Positions 1 to 11,756 of a DNA stretch of 64,000 nucleotides are shown here, in pieces. A program made the translations under genes and the position numbers. The DNA is from Nageia nagi (Eukaryota; Pinophyta), in the NCBI GenBank assembly GCA_050084985.1, contig JBITNC010000001.1, forward strand, positions 184,822,001-184,886,000, read 5' to 3'. How positions within the stretch are numbered: the stretch's first letter is position 1; the number at the start of each line of letters is the position of its first letter. The notes below the pieces were generated by a model. It saw nothing but the letters and a program-made list of their open reading frames with translations, had not been told where the DNA came from and searched no databases.

Positions 1-1503
1 ATTCACCACTGAACCCATTATTTGGACTCCAACTATCGCCCATCGCTTCTCCTAGCGACCAACCCTCCTACGTCTAGCCAGCTCTACCCCACTCCCTTTC
101 TTTTTTCTCAAATAAGTTAGCTCAATTTTTTTATAATTGATTCTAACAATTTGTACATTAATAAAGAGGCATTTACAAGTTATAGCTTTTTGGCCTTAAA
201 TATTTTGCAGGCCACTTACCTTGAATTATAAACCCTTCGTAATTGCTACAAGTGTAGTTGGTAATTTTTTATATATATGATAAGTTAAATTTTTAAAGAG
301 GAGGTTATATTTTTAATAGTGTTATATTTTTTTTTAAGAAAGGAATTTTATTATAAGGAGGATTTTTTTTTCATCCATTATTAAAAAAAAGGTTTGTATT
401 CTTTTTGTTTAAATCCTTTCTTAAATAAAAAAGAGGAAGATATTTGTAATAGTTGAAATATTTTTTTGAGATAATATTTTAAGAATTTTTTCTCTCCTTG
501 GAAGTTAATTTTTTCTTAAAAAAAAATTAAAAAATAAAAAAGGGGGAGAATTTCTATTTTTTTAAAGAAGGGGAAAGAAGGAAACTATTTTTTAATGCAA
601 ATGTCTTACTCCTTGATCTAACCTTTTTTTGAAAATGGAAATATCCTTTTCATGATGTCTTCTAAGCATAGGAAAGTGAAGAGCCTTATTGCAAAAATGG
701 ATACAAGTGAGAAGAAAAAGAACAAGCTTTGGAAGAAAGAAAAGAAGAGATAATATGAAAACAAGATGCTAAAGTGGTCAATCCTTGTGAGACAAAGGAA
801 TGAAGTCATAGCCCGCATGTTTCATTTTCAGGCATGCTATATAGTGGATTCCAATGAGTTTATGACTAAGAAAATAGCTCTTCCTCTTGAAATAAATCTT
901 CCCTAAGCAAGTTGGTCTTAATTAATCTTATTTTTTATGATAAGTTATTAAGAATTGTATTGATATTGAGCACGTTGTAAAGATCCTATAGCCTTGTTAT
1001 GTAACTAACAAAAAAAGAAAACTACTAACCTCTAATTATTTATGATTCTTCTTTTAGTGATTAAACAATCAACAAATGTTCAAATTAAGTTAAGTCAATA
1101 ATAAAATGTGCACTAACTTCAAACAATAACCTCAAATGCTAACTACAATTATAGATTAGGGTTTACTAATCTTAAATCTACTTAGTGTTAAACAAGTGCA
1201 CTAACATGACTTACAATTTACTAAATTACAAATTACTAACCCAAACAAAGCTACTAACCTACAACTTATCAATTCTTTTAATACAAATTTGTACAAGTTT
1301 CTTTCAATTGCAACAATATTATACATGATTAGTTTATATTAGTTGGTTTCTTGTAATTGTTATGATAATTGGTTAAATGTTTGATATTTAGTCAAATGTT
1401 TGTTAGTTACATAATGTTTTTCTACTTGCAATTGTAATAATGGTAAGAAAATTGTATGTTGTTGCTTCTTATGCTTTAATCAACTAACCTTTCTTTTGTA
1501 AAA
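1..1503 (+). other. Copia-2 untranslated leader
   Basis: No convincing gene apart from the small Lys-rich frame at 655. It begins with a C-rich block (1-110), followed by a T/A-rich block (about 240-600) and a stretch near 1,010-1,270 in which the hexamer ACTAAC recurs many times. The order C-rich block, then T-rich block, then gag matches the leader of Copia-3 (27,960-30,710), so this is leader rather than host sequence. Confidence 0.55.
655..906 (+). pseudogene. Small Lys-rich reading frame in the Copia-2 leader
   Basis: An ATG at 655 opens 32 codons rich in Lys, and the frame continues past one TAA (751-753) to a second stop at 904-906, 84 codons in all. The first half is basic (KKKNKLWKKEKKR). 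The second half looks like ordinary protein sequence, with VRQRNEVIARMFHFQ and FMTKKIALPLEI. I do not recognise it. No counterpart was found at the same place in the Copia-3 leader, so it may be chance or a captured fragment. Confidence 0.25.
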
Positions 1504-1938
1504 ATGGCAGATTCCTTTGCACTTAAGCACATCCTTGTGGTTCCAACTATGGTATTTGGAAGCTAAGGATAAAAGTGAAACTTCAAGCATGCAAGCTTTC
1601 ATAAATAATGATTGAGAATCAAGTTGCCCCAACATAAGCTAAAGCATTGGAAGTATATAACAACAAGAATGAACTGGCAAATTTTATGATCTTTAGGGTA
1701 GTTTTAGATGAAGTTCTTCTCATGATTTCAACTTCAACATCCACCAAACAATCTTAGGATAGCCTTAATAAGATTTACCTTAGGTCTAAATTTTCAAGGA
1801 TGTTCACCATCCTTCAAAAAAAATTTCAATCTTGTCAAGAGGAGGATGAAGGTGTGGTAATCTACTTGAATAAGATTATTGATCTTCAGACTCATCTTGT
1901 AAGTTGAGTGTAATTGGATCAATGATGAGACTAGGCTT
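1504..1938 (+). pseudogene. gag: Copia-2 gag, 5' piece (UBN2-type), interrupted by Copia-1
   Basis: The ATG at 1504 begins a segment that aligns with the Copia-3 gag from about 30,713 onward, including the stretch around ATCCTTGNNGGTTCCAACTATG and the later run ending in an NKIIDLQT-like sequence. Several stops and small indels break the frame. This is the capsid precursor of a Ty1/copia element, the part usually matched by UBN2/DUF4219 models. It ends at the GGCTT target duplication (1934-1938) where the Copia-1 LTR begins; the rest resumes at 14,488. Confidence 0.75.
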
Positions 1939-4223
1939 TGTTGAACTAAACATGACACTGAGAGGGGAGTGAACCAATGAGTGTTAAAATATTAAAGTGA
2001 CTACGAAATCAAAGAAACAAAAGCCACAGATAAAATCATACATCATAAAAAATTGAATTTATAGTGGAAACTCAATGTGGAAAAATCCATTAAGCCAATG
2101 GACTGCTTGGGTACCCATCGAAATCAAAAAATATGTATGGCCTTTTACAAATTTCATAGCACCCACTACGGGAAATGGTACCAACCAACCCAAATTTTTA
2201 TAGAACCCACTACATAGGGAACTCTCTACACACTCTCCACGCTCACTGAATAATAACAATAGATTGCTTGAAACCCTCTTAATCTTCCCTTCTCTAACAA
2301 TTGGCCTTCTATATTTCTATCAATCACTACCAGCAAAATAATGAAAAATTATTACCTCTTTGTTATCTTCAGTTTCCTTTCAAATGCACATAATATATAT
2401 TGAATGCCCCTTTTTTTTTCTTTTTAAAAATAACAACACTTTCAACATATGGGCATTCTCTTTTTTTTTAATAACTCTCGTTTCTCTTTAATATTATCAC
2501 TTTGTCACATTTTTAAAAGAGAAACACTCTCTCATAAAAAAATACCTTTTTTAAATTTATAATAAATATAAAACAAGTTTATATAAAGTGCCCAATTGTT
2601 AATGAAGCATTTTGTCAAACAATACATGGACAAAGTATTGTGTACATTACTCATTCTTCAACTTCAGGACCTCGAATTAACATGATTCAAGAAGAAAAGT
2701 TATTTATCATAGTGATTTATATGTGAAGAAACTCTTAAATAACTAATTCCATATATATAAGTGATAAATTTGACCAAAAATGTCACTATTCACAAGGATG
2801 CCCAAAATTGGAAAAAGTAAAAAATTAGTGTTTTGCAACTCATGCCAAATCTTCCTCGGGTGTCTATTTGACTTGAAATTATGATATTATGTTCATATTA
2901 ATAAGAAGTACTGCTTTTAAAATTTTCAACCCTCAAATCCTTATATATTTCTCATACTTTCACTTGCAATAAGACCTCTGGTGTTAGTTTTTCATTTGTC
3001 CCACAGTGCAAACTTGTCCAAACAAATACCGAAAATGCCACCAATCAACCCAAACACTAAGATAACACTTCCAACATTATTCTAAACTATTTTAACACAT
3101 GCAAACATGCACAACACTGATCCATTTTGAACAAATACATCCCAAAGCAAAATTGTCATGAAAACAACAAAACTATCCAAAACTTAAAAAAGTTCTTTGG
3201 AACTATTTTGCAATGCTCATCGTTTATTCATACAAACTTCATCTTGGTTGAAATTTAAAAATTAAACTATTGGTATATATAAATTCATACAATAAATATT
3301 TTAAGATCCATATCCTCATATTTTGCTTAATATTATTCTTTCAAAGTGGCCTCTGGGGCTAATTTTGCAACAGTCAAAACTAGGAAAAGTGAAATTATAT
3401 TTTTATAACTCATGCCATTTCTTACTCGAATCTCTGTTTAAATTTAAATTTTAAACATATACACATACTAGTACCAAATACTTTGCATTAAAATTTTGTG
3501 TTCTAACTCTTCATATTATACTTAATATTCCACTTTCAAAGTGGCCTTTGAGGCTAATTTTACGACTCCCAACATGCGCAAAATTGTCCAACTAGGTACC
3601 AACAATGCAAACGATTGGTAAAAACATCAATTTTAAATATAAAACACCATGCTAACCTATTTTTACACATGCTAACATGTTCCACACTGATCCATCCTAT
3701 TCGAACACACACCAAAGGGACATTGACCTATTTCACCAAAATTACCAAGAGATCCAAAGCAGTACCAACTTCCATGAACACTAATCCAATGCTGCAACTT
3801 CACTTTCAACTAATAAATGAGGCTTAAAATGATATGTTTTTCCATATTCCATTGGCACGCATGAGCAACATTTTGAATAATTGCACCTTTTTGATAATTT
3901 TTGCAATTTTGACAACTTTGACAACTTCATGACAATTTTTGTAAATTTTACAAATTTGTATGAATAACATGTAACAACTTCACCTAAACATAAAAATCAT
4001 ACTCATAAGCATCAAACATATTCAAACAAGCACATATGAATGACTTTTGCACCACCATTTGCAACTATTAGATAACTTTTGCAAAATTTGATGGTTTTTT
4101 TAACTCTTGCAATTTTTCACACTGAAGCACATAGACACTGAAAAATTCCTATGTAAGTATTGAACACATCTATAATAGTGTGTTGATAACAATGATAATA
4201 TTATCATTGCACTTAGCTCAACA
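1939..4223 (-). repeat. Copia-1 3' LTR
   Basis: It aligns over its whole length with 12178-14487. On the - strand it begins directly after a purine-rich tract and TGTTGAGC, and ends GTTCAACA. It contains an imperfect tandem duplication with about 570 bp offset: blocks near 2,802, 2,969, 3,008 and 3,095 recur near 3,376, 3,538, 3,578 and 3,665. Short open frames inside (for example 2,059-2,259 and 3,615-3,827) are not credible genes. Confidence 0.9.
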
Positions 4224-4225
4224 AT

Positions 4226-4345
4226 CTCCCCCTTTGGAATTGTTGGCAACACACACACCATTTCCAGTAATTCTTCTCCCCCTTTGGAATTATTTGGCAA
4301 CACACATACCATTTCTAATAATTCTTCTTTCCCTTTGAAAATAAG
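4226..4345 (-). repeat. Tandemly repeated polypurine tract of Copia-1
   Basis: Next to the 3' LTR, a unit of 50-51 bp containing CTCCCCCTTTGGAATT (+ strand) occurs at 4226-4275 and again at 4276-4326, with a third partial copy CTTTCCCTTTG at 4327. On the element strand each carries AAAGGGGGAG, the expected polypurine tract that primes plus-strand synthesis. Only the LTR-proximal copy is correctly placed. Confidence 0.75.
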
Positions 4346-4579
4346 ATCAAAGGGTTTTCAAAGACTCCCTTTGAGTCCATACATAACATTCTAAGGTAAA
4401 TATTAGTACAATTAGTATAAATTGTAAATAGGAGCAAAAAGAAGAACAAGGACAAGAATGCTTCCCATGAGAATGTGGCCTTGAAAGCTAGTCAATGCTT
4501 AGGAAGTGTGACCACTCCTAATTTTTTGTGAAGGTATTCAAAAACTTCCTTGAAAAATGGTTTTATAAAAATGTCTACT

Positions 4580-5995
4580 ACCTACTCTGTCATGAGGAAA
4601 AAATCCAACTTTACCTCACCGTTTGCCACTTTCTCCTTCAAAAAATAATACCTGATAGCTATGTGCTTTATGCGAGAATGCATCACTACATTCTTAGAAA
4701 TATTAATTGCACTAGTATTATCACACATTATAGATATGGGCTCATTGAAATTTATTCCAAGATACTTTTGAGTTTGCTTCATCCATAAAAACTATGTACA
4801 ACATGATTTCATTGCAATATACTCTACCTATGATGTGGATAGAGAAATTGATTCCTATTTTTTGTTGTACCAAGCCACTAAGTTGTCACCAAGATAAAAT
4901 ACACCTTTAGTAGTGATCTTCCTATTATCAACACATCATACCTAATCTGCATCCGAATATGAAAAAAAATGTGAAGTTCTTACCTTTTAGATACCATAAA
5001 CCATAATCCATTATGCCTTTAAGGTACTAAAAAATCCTCTTCATAGTTATCACATGAGTCTACTTTGGACTAGACTGAAATCATGCCACCATGTACACTT
5101 TCTACAAACTATTTGGTCTAGTCATTTTCAAGTACAATAAGCTCCCAATCATAGATTTGTACATAGTTTGATCAACAAGTGAAGATTTTTCATCCTTGCT
5201 CAACTTGCAACCTATCATCATGGGAGTGCTAATTGTCTTGCAATCCTCCATTGTAAACCTTTTCATAATCTCTTTCACATATTTAATTTGATATATAAAT
5301 ATGCCTTTCTATTTTTGACTAACTTTCAAACCAAGAAAATATGAAATTTCACCAATCATAGACATTTCAAATTCTTTCTACATCTTATTTGTAAAATCTT
5401 TGCACAATTCATCTTTGTTTCTACCAAATATGATATCATCTACATAACCATAATAACAATATAATGACCATTTTCAAGTTTAACATACAAATTATTTTTT
5501 ACTATACCTTTATTGAATCCCTATTGCATAAGATAATTATCTATCCTTGAATACCATGCTTGGGGTGTCAATTTCAACCCATATAATGCTTTCTTCATTT
5601 TGCAAACCAAATTAGGATCATCACCAAGCTGAAAACTATTAAGCTTCTCAATATAAACTTCTTCTTCAAGATTCCCATTCAAAAATGCTAATTTCACATC
5701 CATTTGATATACCTTAAAATTATTTTATACTACCAATGTGAGAAATATTCTAATTTCCTCTAATCTAGCCATAGGAGCAAAGGTTTCCTTGAAGTCAACA
5801 CCTTAACCTTGTGCATACCTTTTGCATACCAATCTTGATTTGTTCCTAACTACCTTTCCATATTCATTCAATTTGTTCCAAAAGACCCATTTGATACCAA
5901 TCATATTCTTGTTTACGAGTCTTTGTACTAACTTCCAAGTCTTATTTTTCTCAATTTGATCTAATTCTTAATTCATTGTTTGTACCCAACCTTCA
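4580..5995 (-). pseudogene. pol: Copia-1 reverse transcriptase and RNase H remnant
   Basis: Read on the - strand, the RT begins near 5,995 with the family's ELDQIEKNKTWKLV segment. It continues through KWVFWNK, the FKETFAPMAR block and MDVKLAFLNGNLEEEVYIEK to KKALYGLKLTPQAWY (about 5,530). The RNase H part near 4,960-4,580 shows the YSDAD-like start, LGDNLVAWYNKK, a degraded LSTAEAEY equivalent and CDNTSAINISKN. The region is broken by stops, many of them TAA or TAG, and cannot make an enzyme. It sits between the integrase and the 3' LTR, the normal Ty1/copia order. Confidence 0.9.
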
Positions 5996-6124
5996 TCTTG
6001 ACTTTTTTCAACAACATTTTTAGATTCTATGCTAGATAAAAGAGATAAGGCTCTTACAATTTTTATTCTTGTATGAATATCGACTTTGGGATCTTCAATT
6101 ATTTGTTCTTTGGGATGACCTTTT

Positions 6125-7200
6125 TTTCAAGTTATGGATTTGGGTTTCTTGTCATTTTCTTTATCTTCATCTGATTTCTCCTTTTTTGACTCACTTTTTT
6201 CTTCTTCATCTTTGTCCTCTTTCTTTTCTCCTTCAATGGTTTCTTCATAAATGAAAAAAAAAATTGTCATTGCTTTTTGGTAACTCTTGTTGCTTATCAA
6301 CCTTAACATTGGTACTATTAACTAGTTTTCTCAACCTTTTGTTATAGAACTTGTATGATTTTATTTTTATTAAGTAACTAAGAAAGATACCTTCATCAAC
6401 CCTATCCTCAAATTTTTTGAGATTATCTTCAGTTCTTTTGATGAAGCACTTATAGTCAAACACTATGAAATGTCTTTTTGTTGTTTTTCTACTGAACCAC
6501 ATCTTGTAGGGTGTTTTGTTTCAATTTGGCCTTAATATGAACCTATTCTAAATGTAGACTACTGTATGAACTACCTCTTTATAAAATCTATCAACAACTT
6601 TACTTTCAGTTAACATAGTTCTTTCCATTTCTTGCATTGTCTTATTTTTTATTTCTACAACTTCATTCTACTAAGGTGTCCTTGCAGTTGAAAGCTATCT
6701 TCTAATACTGTACTTTTCATAGTACTGAGTAAACTCATCATAAATAAACTCACCTTATGTATCTTACCTTAGGCATTTGATTCATCTACTAATTTAGTTC
6801 TTAGCCTAGTTCTTGAAGATTTTAAACATGTCATAGGATTCTAACTTGTGTTTCAAAAATTGTATCCATATCATTATGGAATAATCATCTATGCATAGCA
6901 TAAAATATTTATCACCATTTATTCTTTGAGTTCTTATGGGTCCACATAAGTCTATATGCACTAGTTCAAGTGGTTTATTAGTGTAGTACTCTTTTGCCTT
7001 GAATGAGCTTCTAATTTGTTTATCATTTTGACATGACACATAAGTGTTGTTTGATGTTTTGGATATGCTAAGAATATCCATTACTAATTTTTTTGTGCTT
7101 ATGTTCATTAGATTATCAAAACCTGATGTGCTCAAGTCTCTTGTGTCATAGCCATTTTTTATCTTCTTATCCTAGTAAGCAAGATCCTTTTGAAGTCTTT
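6125..7200 (-). pseudogene. pol: Copia-1 integrase remnant with acidic C-terminal linker
   Basis: Near 7,135 the - strand reads the end of the HHCC zinc domain (GFDNLMNISTKK, later CQNDKQ). The catalytic core follows, with VHIDLCGPIR and MLCIDDYSIM; both Asp-containing motifs survive. The middle of the core (about 6,510-6,800) is broken by stops. The C-terminal part at 6,245-6,502 keeps a KRTEDNLKKFEDR and DEGIFLSY segment usual for copia integrases. A highly acidic and lysine-rich tail (6,127-6,250) leads toward RT. Confidence 0.88.
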
Positions 7201-7279
7201 GTGAGAGTGTACAAATTGCTAGATTTCCTTGTTCCAACTACTACCAATTTGCCATTGTTTTTCTATCTAATTTCACACC

Positions 7280-7560
7280 TTTACTTCTTAAAAATCACAT
7301 CATGACCTCTATCACAAATCTAACCTACACTCAACAAGTTACGCTTTATACAAACCATAAAAAAACATCCTCTAACTTGATCTTACCATTACTTATCATA
7401 ACCATACCTTTGCCAACTATCTTGTCTCCATCATTGTTACTGAAATTCACTGATCCACCATATTATTATAATTTCTCAAATATTTTTTTATCACCTATCA
7501 TGTGATTGGAACATCCATGATCAAGTATCTAAGGTGAAAATTTATTTTATGCCTTGAAAG
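7280..7560 (-). pseudogene. pol: Copia-1 aspartic protease remnant
   Basis: Around 7,500-7,540 the - strand encodes DHGCSNHMIGDKK, the copia protease active-site block, in which the usual D-S/T-G reads D-H-G. Downstream are GGSVNFSNNDG, KIVGKG and NGKIKLEDV, then NLLSV, all in the family order. Several stops interrupt it. This enzyme would have cleaved the Gag-Pol polyprotein. Confidence 0.8.
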
Positions 7561-8199
7561 TTGTTTGCACAATTAAGGACTTCTCATTTTCCTATTCTAG
7601 TTCTTTCTCTTTCCAAACCTATCTGACTTCAAATTTAGACTTTTGTACTAGGTTTTTTATTTTTAGTAGTGTTTATGTTTTATCTCATTGATTCTTTATG
7701 GAATTGTTTATCATAAAATTGATATGGTGCAAAAGTACTACAATTTCTTGCAATATGCTCAAAATTGTGATAGTTATAAAATTCTACTACATAATCCATC
7801 AAAGGTGAAAAGTTATTTTTACTGGAAAAATTCCTTGGTCCTACATTAAATTTGTAGTCTAACATTTTATAGCCATAACCATTACATTTAAAATAATATC
7901 CAAAAAAGAAAAAATTGAACCTGGTTTGTGGTATTTATCATGAGTTCATAAGTACCATGAATCGTATTCTCCTTTAATGTGAGACATTCATGAAATCATC
8001 ATCATCCACATTCTTTTTATGCCTTTCTTGATCAAATTATGTTTCCTTTTCTTTCATATTAATCAATTCTTCATCGGTGACCTTTGGTTCTTTTAATGAT
8101 TCCCCTTCTTCAAATCTAATACCAAATTTGTTGGATTTATTTTTCCGGTTTTCTAAGTTTATCCAGTATTCTAGTACCTCCTTCAAGTATGTGATACAT

Positions 8200-9171
8200 A
8201 TTGATTTTCTAATCCAAATCTTATAACTTCATTCTTAAGGTGACAGGATCTTCTAATTTGCTACAATTTTCTACCTTCATGGTTAATTGTACTTAAAGAT
8301 ATTCATAGATCCTCCTAGATTCTTCTATCTGCAATTTTAAATATGTTGTGGTTTCATTTCCACCTTTGAGCTTTCTTGAGATTTTCTTATGCCTTTTTCT
8401 TTCTACATGTAATTCATCCAAATTTGCAATCAATATTTCTTCTAGATTTACTTCCCTATCAATTTCTTCTTCATCACATTCATGTTCTTCTTCTAGTTGT
8501 TCTTCTTTGAATGCCATGAAAAGAGCTTCACCTACTTCTTCTTATGAATACTCACTAGAGCTATCATTTGATGAACTGACATTTTTAGTAAAGAATTTTT
8601 TCTTTTTGAAATTACCTTTTTCTAAAATTCAACTTTTTCTTTTAGTCACATCTTTCTCTATACAATCCTTCATCATTTTTGTTCTTCTTATTGATTGGAA
8701 ACATAGCTACAAAATGCCTGACATCTCCACATTTGAAACATTTAAATGATAACTTTCCTTTGTATTTACCTTTTCCCTTTTTTAGTTTTTGAATAAAATT
8801 TTCTTCCATTTCATCTAATGTCTCTTCTTCCTTAGATTCTAATTTTATTTTTGTATTTTTTTGTCTTTAAAGGTAGCTTCTATATATATAGATTTACCTT
8901 TTCCTATCCTAATTTCATAAGCAGTTAAAGAGCCATGCAATTCATCCATAGTAAAAGTGTTCATTTTCTTAGCTTCTTCTATTGCAAAAACTTTAGAATT
9001 AAACATTTTTGAAAGAGACCTTTATACATTTTTGATGATGATCGAATCTTCAATTTTCTCACCTAGTCCTCTTTTGGTAATGATGATTTCATTTACTCTC
9101 AACATGTAAGATTCCATGGTTTCATCTTCTTTCATTTTTAATCTTTCAAATTGAGCTCGATGTGTTTGAAG
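8200..9171 (-). pseudogene. gag: Copia-1 gag, 3' piece with CCHC knuckle and coiled coil
   Basis: The frame resumes at 9,171 with KLQTHRAQFERLKMKEDET, the UBN2 core, directly continuing the KIKEAK that ends at 11,787 on the other side of the chromovirus. It goes on through ITKRGLGEKIED and MNTFTMDELHGSL. The zinc knuckle (about 8,690-8,740) reads CFKCGDVRHFVAMF, with the last Cys replaced by Phe. After it, 8,293-8,517 is an acidic, probably coiled-coil segment (EEEIDREVNLEEIL). The 7,560-8,200 interval between this and the protease shows only scattered, broken coding. Confidence 0.88.
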
Positions 9172-9176
9172 TTTGG

Positions 9177-9463
9177 TGTTATGAACAAAGTTCCCAAGAT
9201 AGCATAAAATCACAGAAGAAAGTGCTCAAGCCTTGAATAAGAGATAAAATCTGTAACAATAAGCCACTTCGAGGGGGCAACCTCCTTTACATCACATCAA
9301 CTACAAAACAATCCACACTCCAAATGATAATATCTCCTTGGTATATATAGGAGTCCAAGGGTTGCTACTACAATGAAAGGACACTAGCCGACATAACAAT
9401 AATAAACAAGGAAATAACAATAACCATAGCCGACCTAACAATATAATGTATAGGGACCTAACA
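9177..9463 (-). repeat. Gypsy-1 3' LTR
   Basis: It is 287 bp with inverted ends TGTTA...TAACA. It follows a purine tract on the - strand and holds a TATATATA box (about 9,342-9,349 on +). No partner LTR exists on the right side. Confidence 0.9.
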
Positions 9464-9476
9464 TGCCCCTCTCCTT
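9464..9476 (-). other. Gypsy-1 polypurine tract
   Basis: On the element strand it reads GAAGGAGAGGGGCA immediately before the TGTTAGG start of the LTR, the expected primer site for plus-strand DNA synthesis. Confidence 0.85.
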
Positions 9477-9491
9477 CAGAAAACATTGTCC

Positions 9492-11756
9492 TCAATGTTT
9501 GAGTAGTTCTGGATGCTTCTGTAGAAAATTCTCATCTTCCCATGTGGAATCTTCAGCAGGTAGGTTCTTCCACTTAATGAGATACTCTGAAATTGATCTA
9601 TTTCTTAGCTTTCGGATTCTTGATTCAGTGATTACTTCTGGATCCAATATAATTTTCCCTTCCTCATCGAGTTCTGGAAGTGTAGTTTGAACTGAGATCT
9701 TGTCACCGATAACCTTCTTTAAGCATGAAACATGAAAAACTGGGTGTACTCTCGAAGAAGTTGGAAGCTCTAATTTGTATGCCATACTACCAATCTTTTG
9801 CAACACCTTATAAGGCCCATAGTACTTGGGAGATAGTTTGTTATCCTTCTTAGATTGCCTAAGGGACATCTGTTTGTATGGTTGTAGTCGTAAAAATACC
9901 CAATCACCCACTTCAAAACTTCTTTCACTACGATGTTGATCCGCTTGTTGTTTCATTCTATTCTGTGCCAAAGTCAGGTTATCCTTTAAGAGTTGGAGAA
10001 CTTGTTGCTGATGCTCTATGTGATCTTCCACTGCTTGAACCTTTGATTTGTCTCTTAAATAGGATGTGATGGATGGTGGATGATATCCATAAAGTGCCAT
10101 AAATGGGGTCATTTTTGTTGCGGTATGGAAGGAAGTGTTATACCACCATTCTGCCAAAGATAACCACTTGACCCATTGTGTTTGTTTATCAGATACAAAG
10201 CAACGAAGATATCCTTCCAAACATTTGTTCACTATCTCAGTTTGCCCATCAGATTGAGGATGATAAGATGAGCTATGAGCCAATTGAGTACCTAGACAAG
10301 AAAATAATTCTGTCCAAAAATTACCAGTGAAAATGGGATCTCTATCACTTACAATAATCTTTGGGTTTCCATGTAATTTTTGAACAGTCTCCATGAATGC
10401 AGTAGCAACTATACTAGCTTTGAAGGGATGGGATAGTGCACAAAAGTGTGCATACTTGGTAAGTCTATCAACAACCACCATGATGACACTCTTTCCTTCA
10501 GACTTGGGTAGACCTGTGATAAAATCCATTGAGACTTCCTCCCAACGCTGACTTGGAATAGTTAATGGTTGTAAAAGACCTGGGGTCTTGATTGTTTCAA
10601 CTTTATTTTGTTGGCAAACCAAACATTCTGCCACAAACTTTTGGATATCAGATTTAAGGCCATCCCAAAAAAATTCCTTCTTAACTTTGTGGTAAGTTTT
10701 TAAAACTCTAGAATGTCCTCCTAGAGGAAAGGAGTGTAATTCCAAAAGAACTTTTTGTTTTAGTTTTGAGTTCTTACATAAATATAAGCGATCCTTGTAC
10801 CATAGAGAATCATTTTTCCAACTGAATGTATCAGACACACTAGGATCTTGCTGCAGCTTTTGAATGAGTGTCCACACCTTCTCATCATTCCTCCATTCAT
10901 CCCTTGCTTCAATTATCCACTCAGGTTGGAGAATTGAAATTGCACATATCAATGGCTCAACATCCTCATCCTTTCTTGATAGTGCATCTGCCACAACATT
11001 TTGTTTCCCTTTCTTATAAATGATTTCAAAATCATAACCCAACATTTTTGTGACCCATTTTTGTTGCTCTTCTGAAGATAGTCTTTGTTCTAAGAAGTAT
11101 TTAAGACTATCATGATCTGTTTTGACCTTGAAGTGCCTTCCCATTAGATAAGGACGCCATTTCTTCAAGGCATGTAGTATTGCCATCATTTCTTTCTCAT
11201 AAATAGGTTTGTTTAAATTCTTTCCCTTTATTGGATGACTCTCAAAGGCAATGGGTCTTCCATTTTGCATTAAAACAGCACCAATGCCATTTCCTGAGGC
11301 ATCACATTCCACAATAAAAGTTTTTGTGAAGTCTGGTGTAGCTAATACAGGAGCTTTGCACATTGCTTCTTTAAGATTTTCAAAGGCCTTAGTTGCTTCT
11401 AGAGTCCAAGAAAATGCATCTTTCTTTAGTAATGTTGTTAGAGGTGCGGCGATTCGCCCATAATTCTTAACAAACTTGCGATAATACCCTGTCAACCCCA
11501 AAAATCCTCTAAGGTGCCTTAAGTTTGTGGGAAGTTTCCATTCCTTGATGGCTTTAATTTTGTTGAGGTCTGGCTTAACACCTTCATGAGACACAATATG
11601 ACCCAAATATTCCACCTCCTGTACCCCAAAGAAACATTTGGATGGTTTTGCATACAATTGTTGTGCCTCCAATAGTTTGAGCACCCTATCAACATGTTGA
11701 ACATGATCTTCCCAAGACTTGCTATAGATTAGTATATCATCAAAGAATACTAACAC
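9492..11756 (-). CDS. pol: Chromovirus pol fragment: RT C-terminal half, RNase H, integrase, chromodomain
   Basis: An uninterrupted frame of about 755 codons ending in TGA. Order: RT from the active site VFFDDILIYSKSW, with YLGHIVSHEGV; RNase H with VECDASGNGIGAVL, YEKEMMAILHAL and DALSR; the integrase zinc domain GGHSRVLKTYHKVKKEFFWD with CLVCQ; the integrase core with MDFITGLPKSEGKS, VSDRDPIFTG and HPQSDGQTEIVN, so D, D and E are all present; and a C-terminal chromodomain (SEYLIKWKNLPAEDSTWE). The chromodomain and the KSEGKS segment place it among chromoviruses, Reina- or Tekay-like. The open frame runs back to an ATG at 11,804, but those codons come from the foldback and Copia-1, so no native start exists. 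The N-terminal half of RT, protease and gag are missing. Confidence 0.95.
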   Translation of the reverse strand: MLVFFDDILIYSKSWEDHVQHVDRVLKLLEAQQLYAKPSKCFFGVQEVEYLGHIVSHEGVKPDLNKIKAIKEWKLPTNLRHLRGFLGLTGYYRKFVKNYGRIAAPLTTLLKKDAFSWTLEATKAFENLKEAMCKAPVLATPDFTKTFIVECDASGNGIGAVLMQNGRPIAFESHPIKGKNLNKPIYEKEMMAILHALKKWRPYLMGRHFKVKTDHDSLKYFLEQRLSSEEQQKWVTKMLGYDFEIIYKKGKQNVVADALSRKDEDVEPLICAISILQPEWIIEARDEWRNDEKVWTLIQKLQQDPSVSDTFSWKNDSLWYKDRLYLCKNSKLKQKVLLELHSFPLGGHSRVLKTYHKVKKEFFWDGLKSDIQKFVAECLVCQQNKVETIKTPGLLQPLTIPSQRWEEVSMDFITGLPKSEGKSVIMVVVDRLTKYAHFCALSHPFKASIVATAFMETVQKLHGNPKIIVSDRDPIFTGNFWTELFSCLGTQLAHSSSYHPQSDGQTEIVNKCLEGYLRCFVSDKQTQWVKWLSLAEWWYNTSFHTATKMTPFMALYGYHPPSITSYLRDKSKVQAVEDHIEHQQQVLQLLKDNLTLAQNRMKQQADQHRSERSFEVGDWVFLRLQPYKQMSLRQSKKDNKLSPKYYGPYKVLQKIGSMAYKLELPTSSRVHPVFHVSCLKKVIGDKISVQTTLPELDEEGKIILDPEVITESRIRKLRNRSISEYLIKWKNLPAEDSTWEDENFLQKHPELLKH

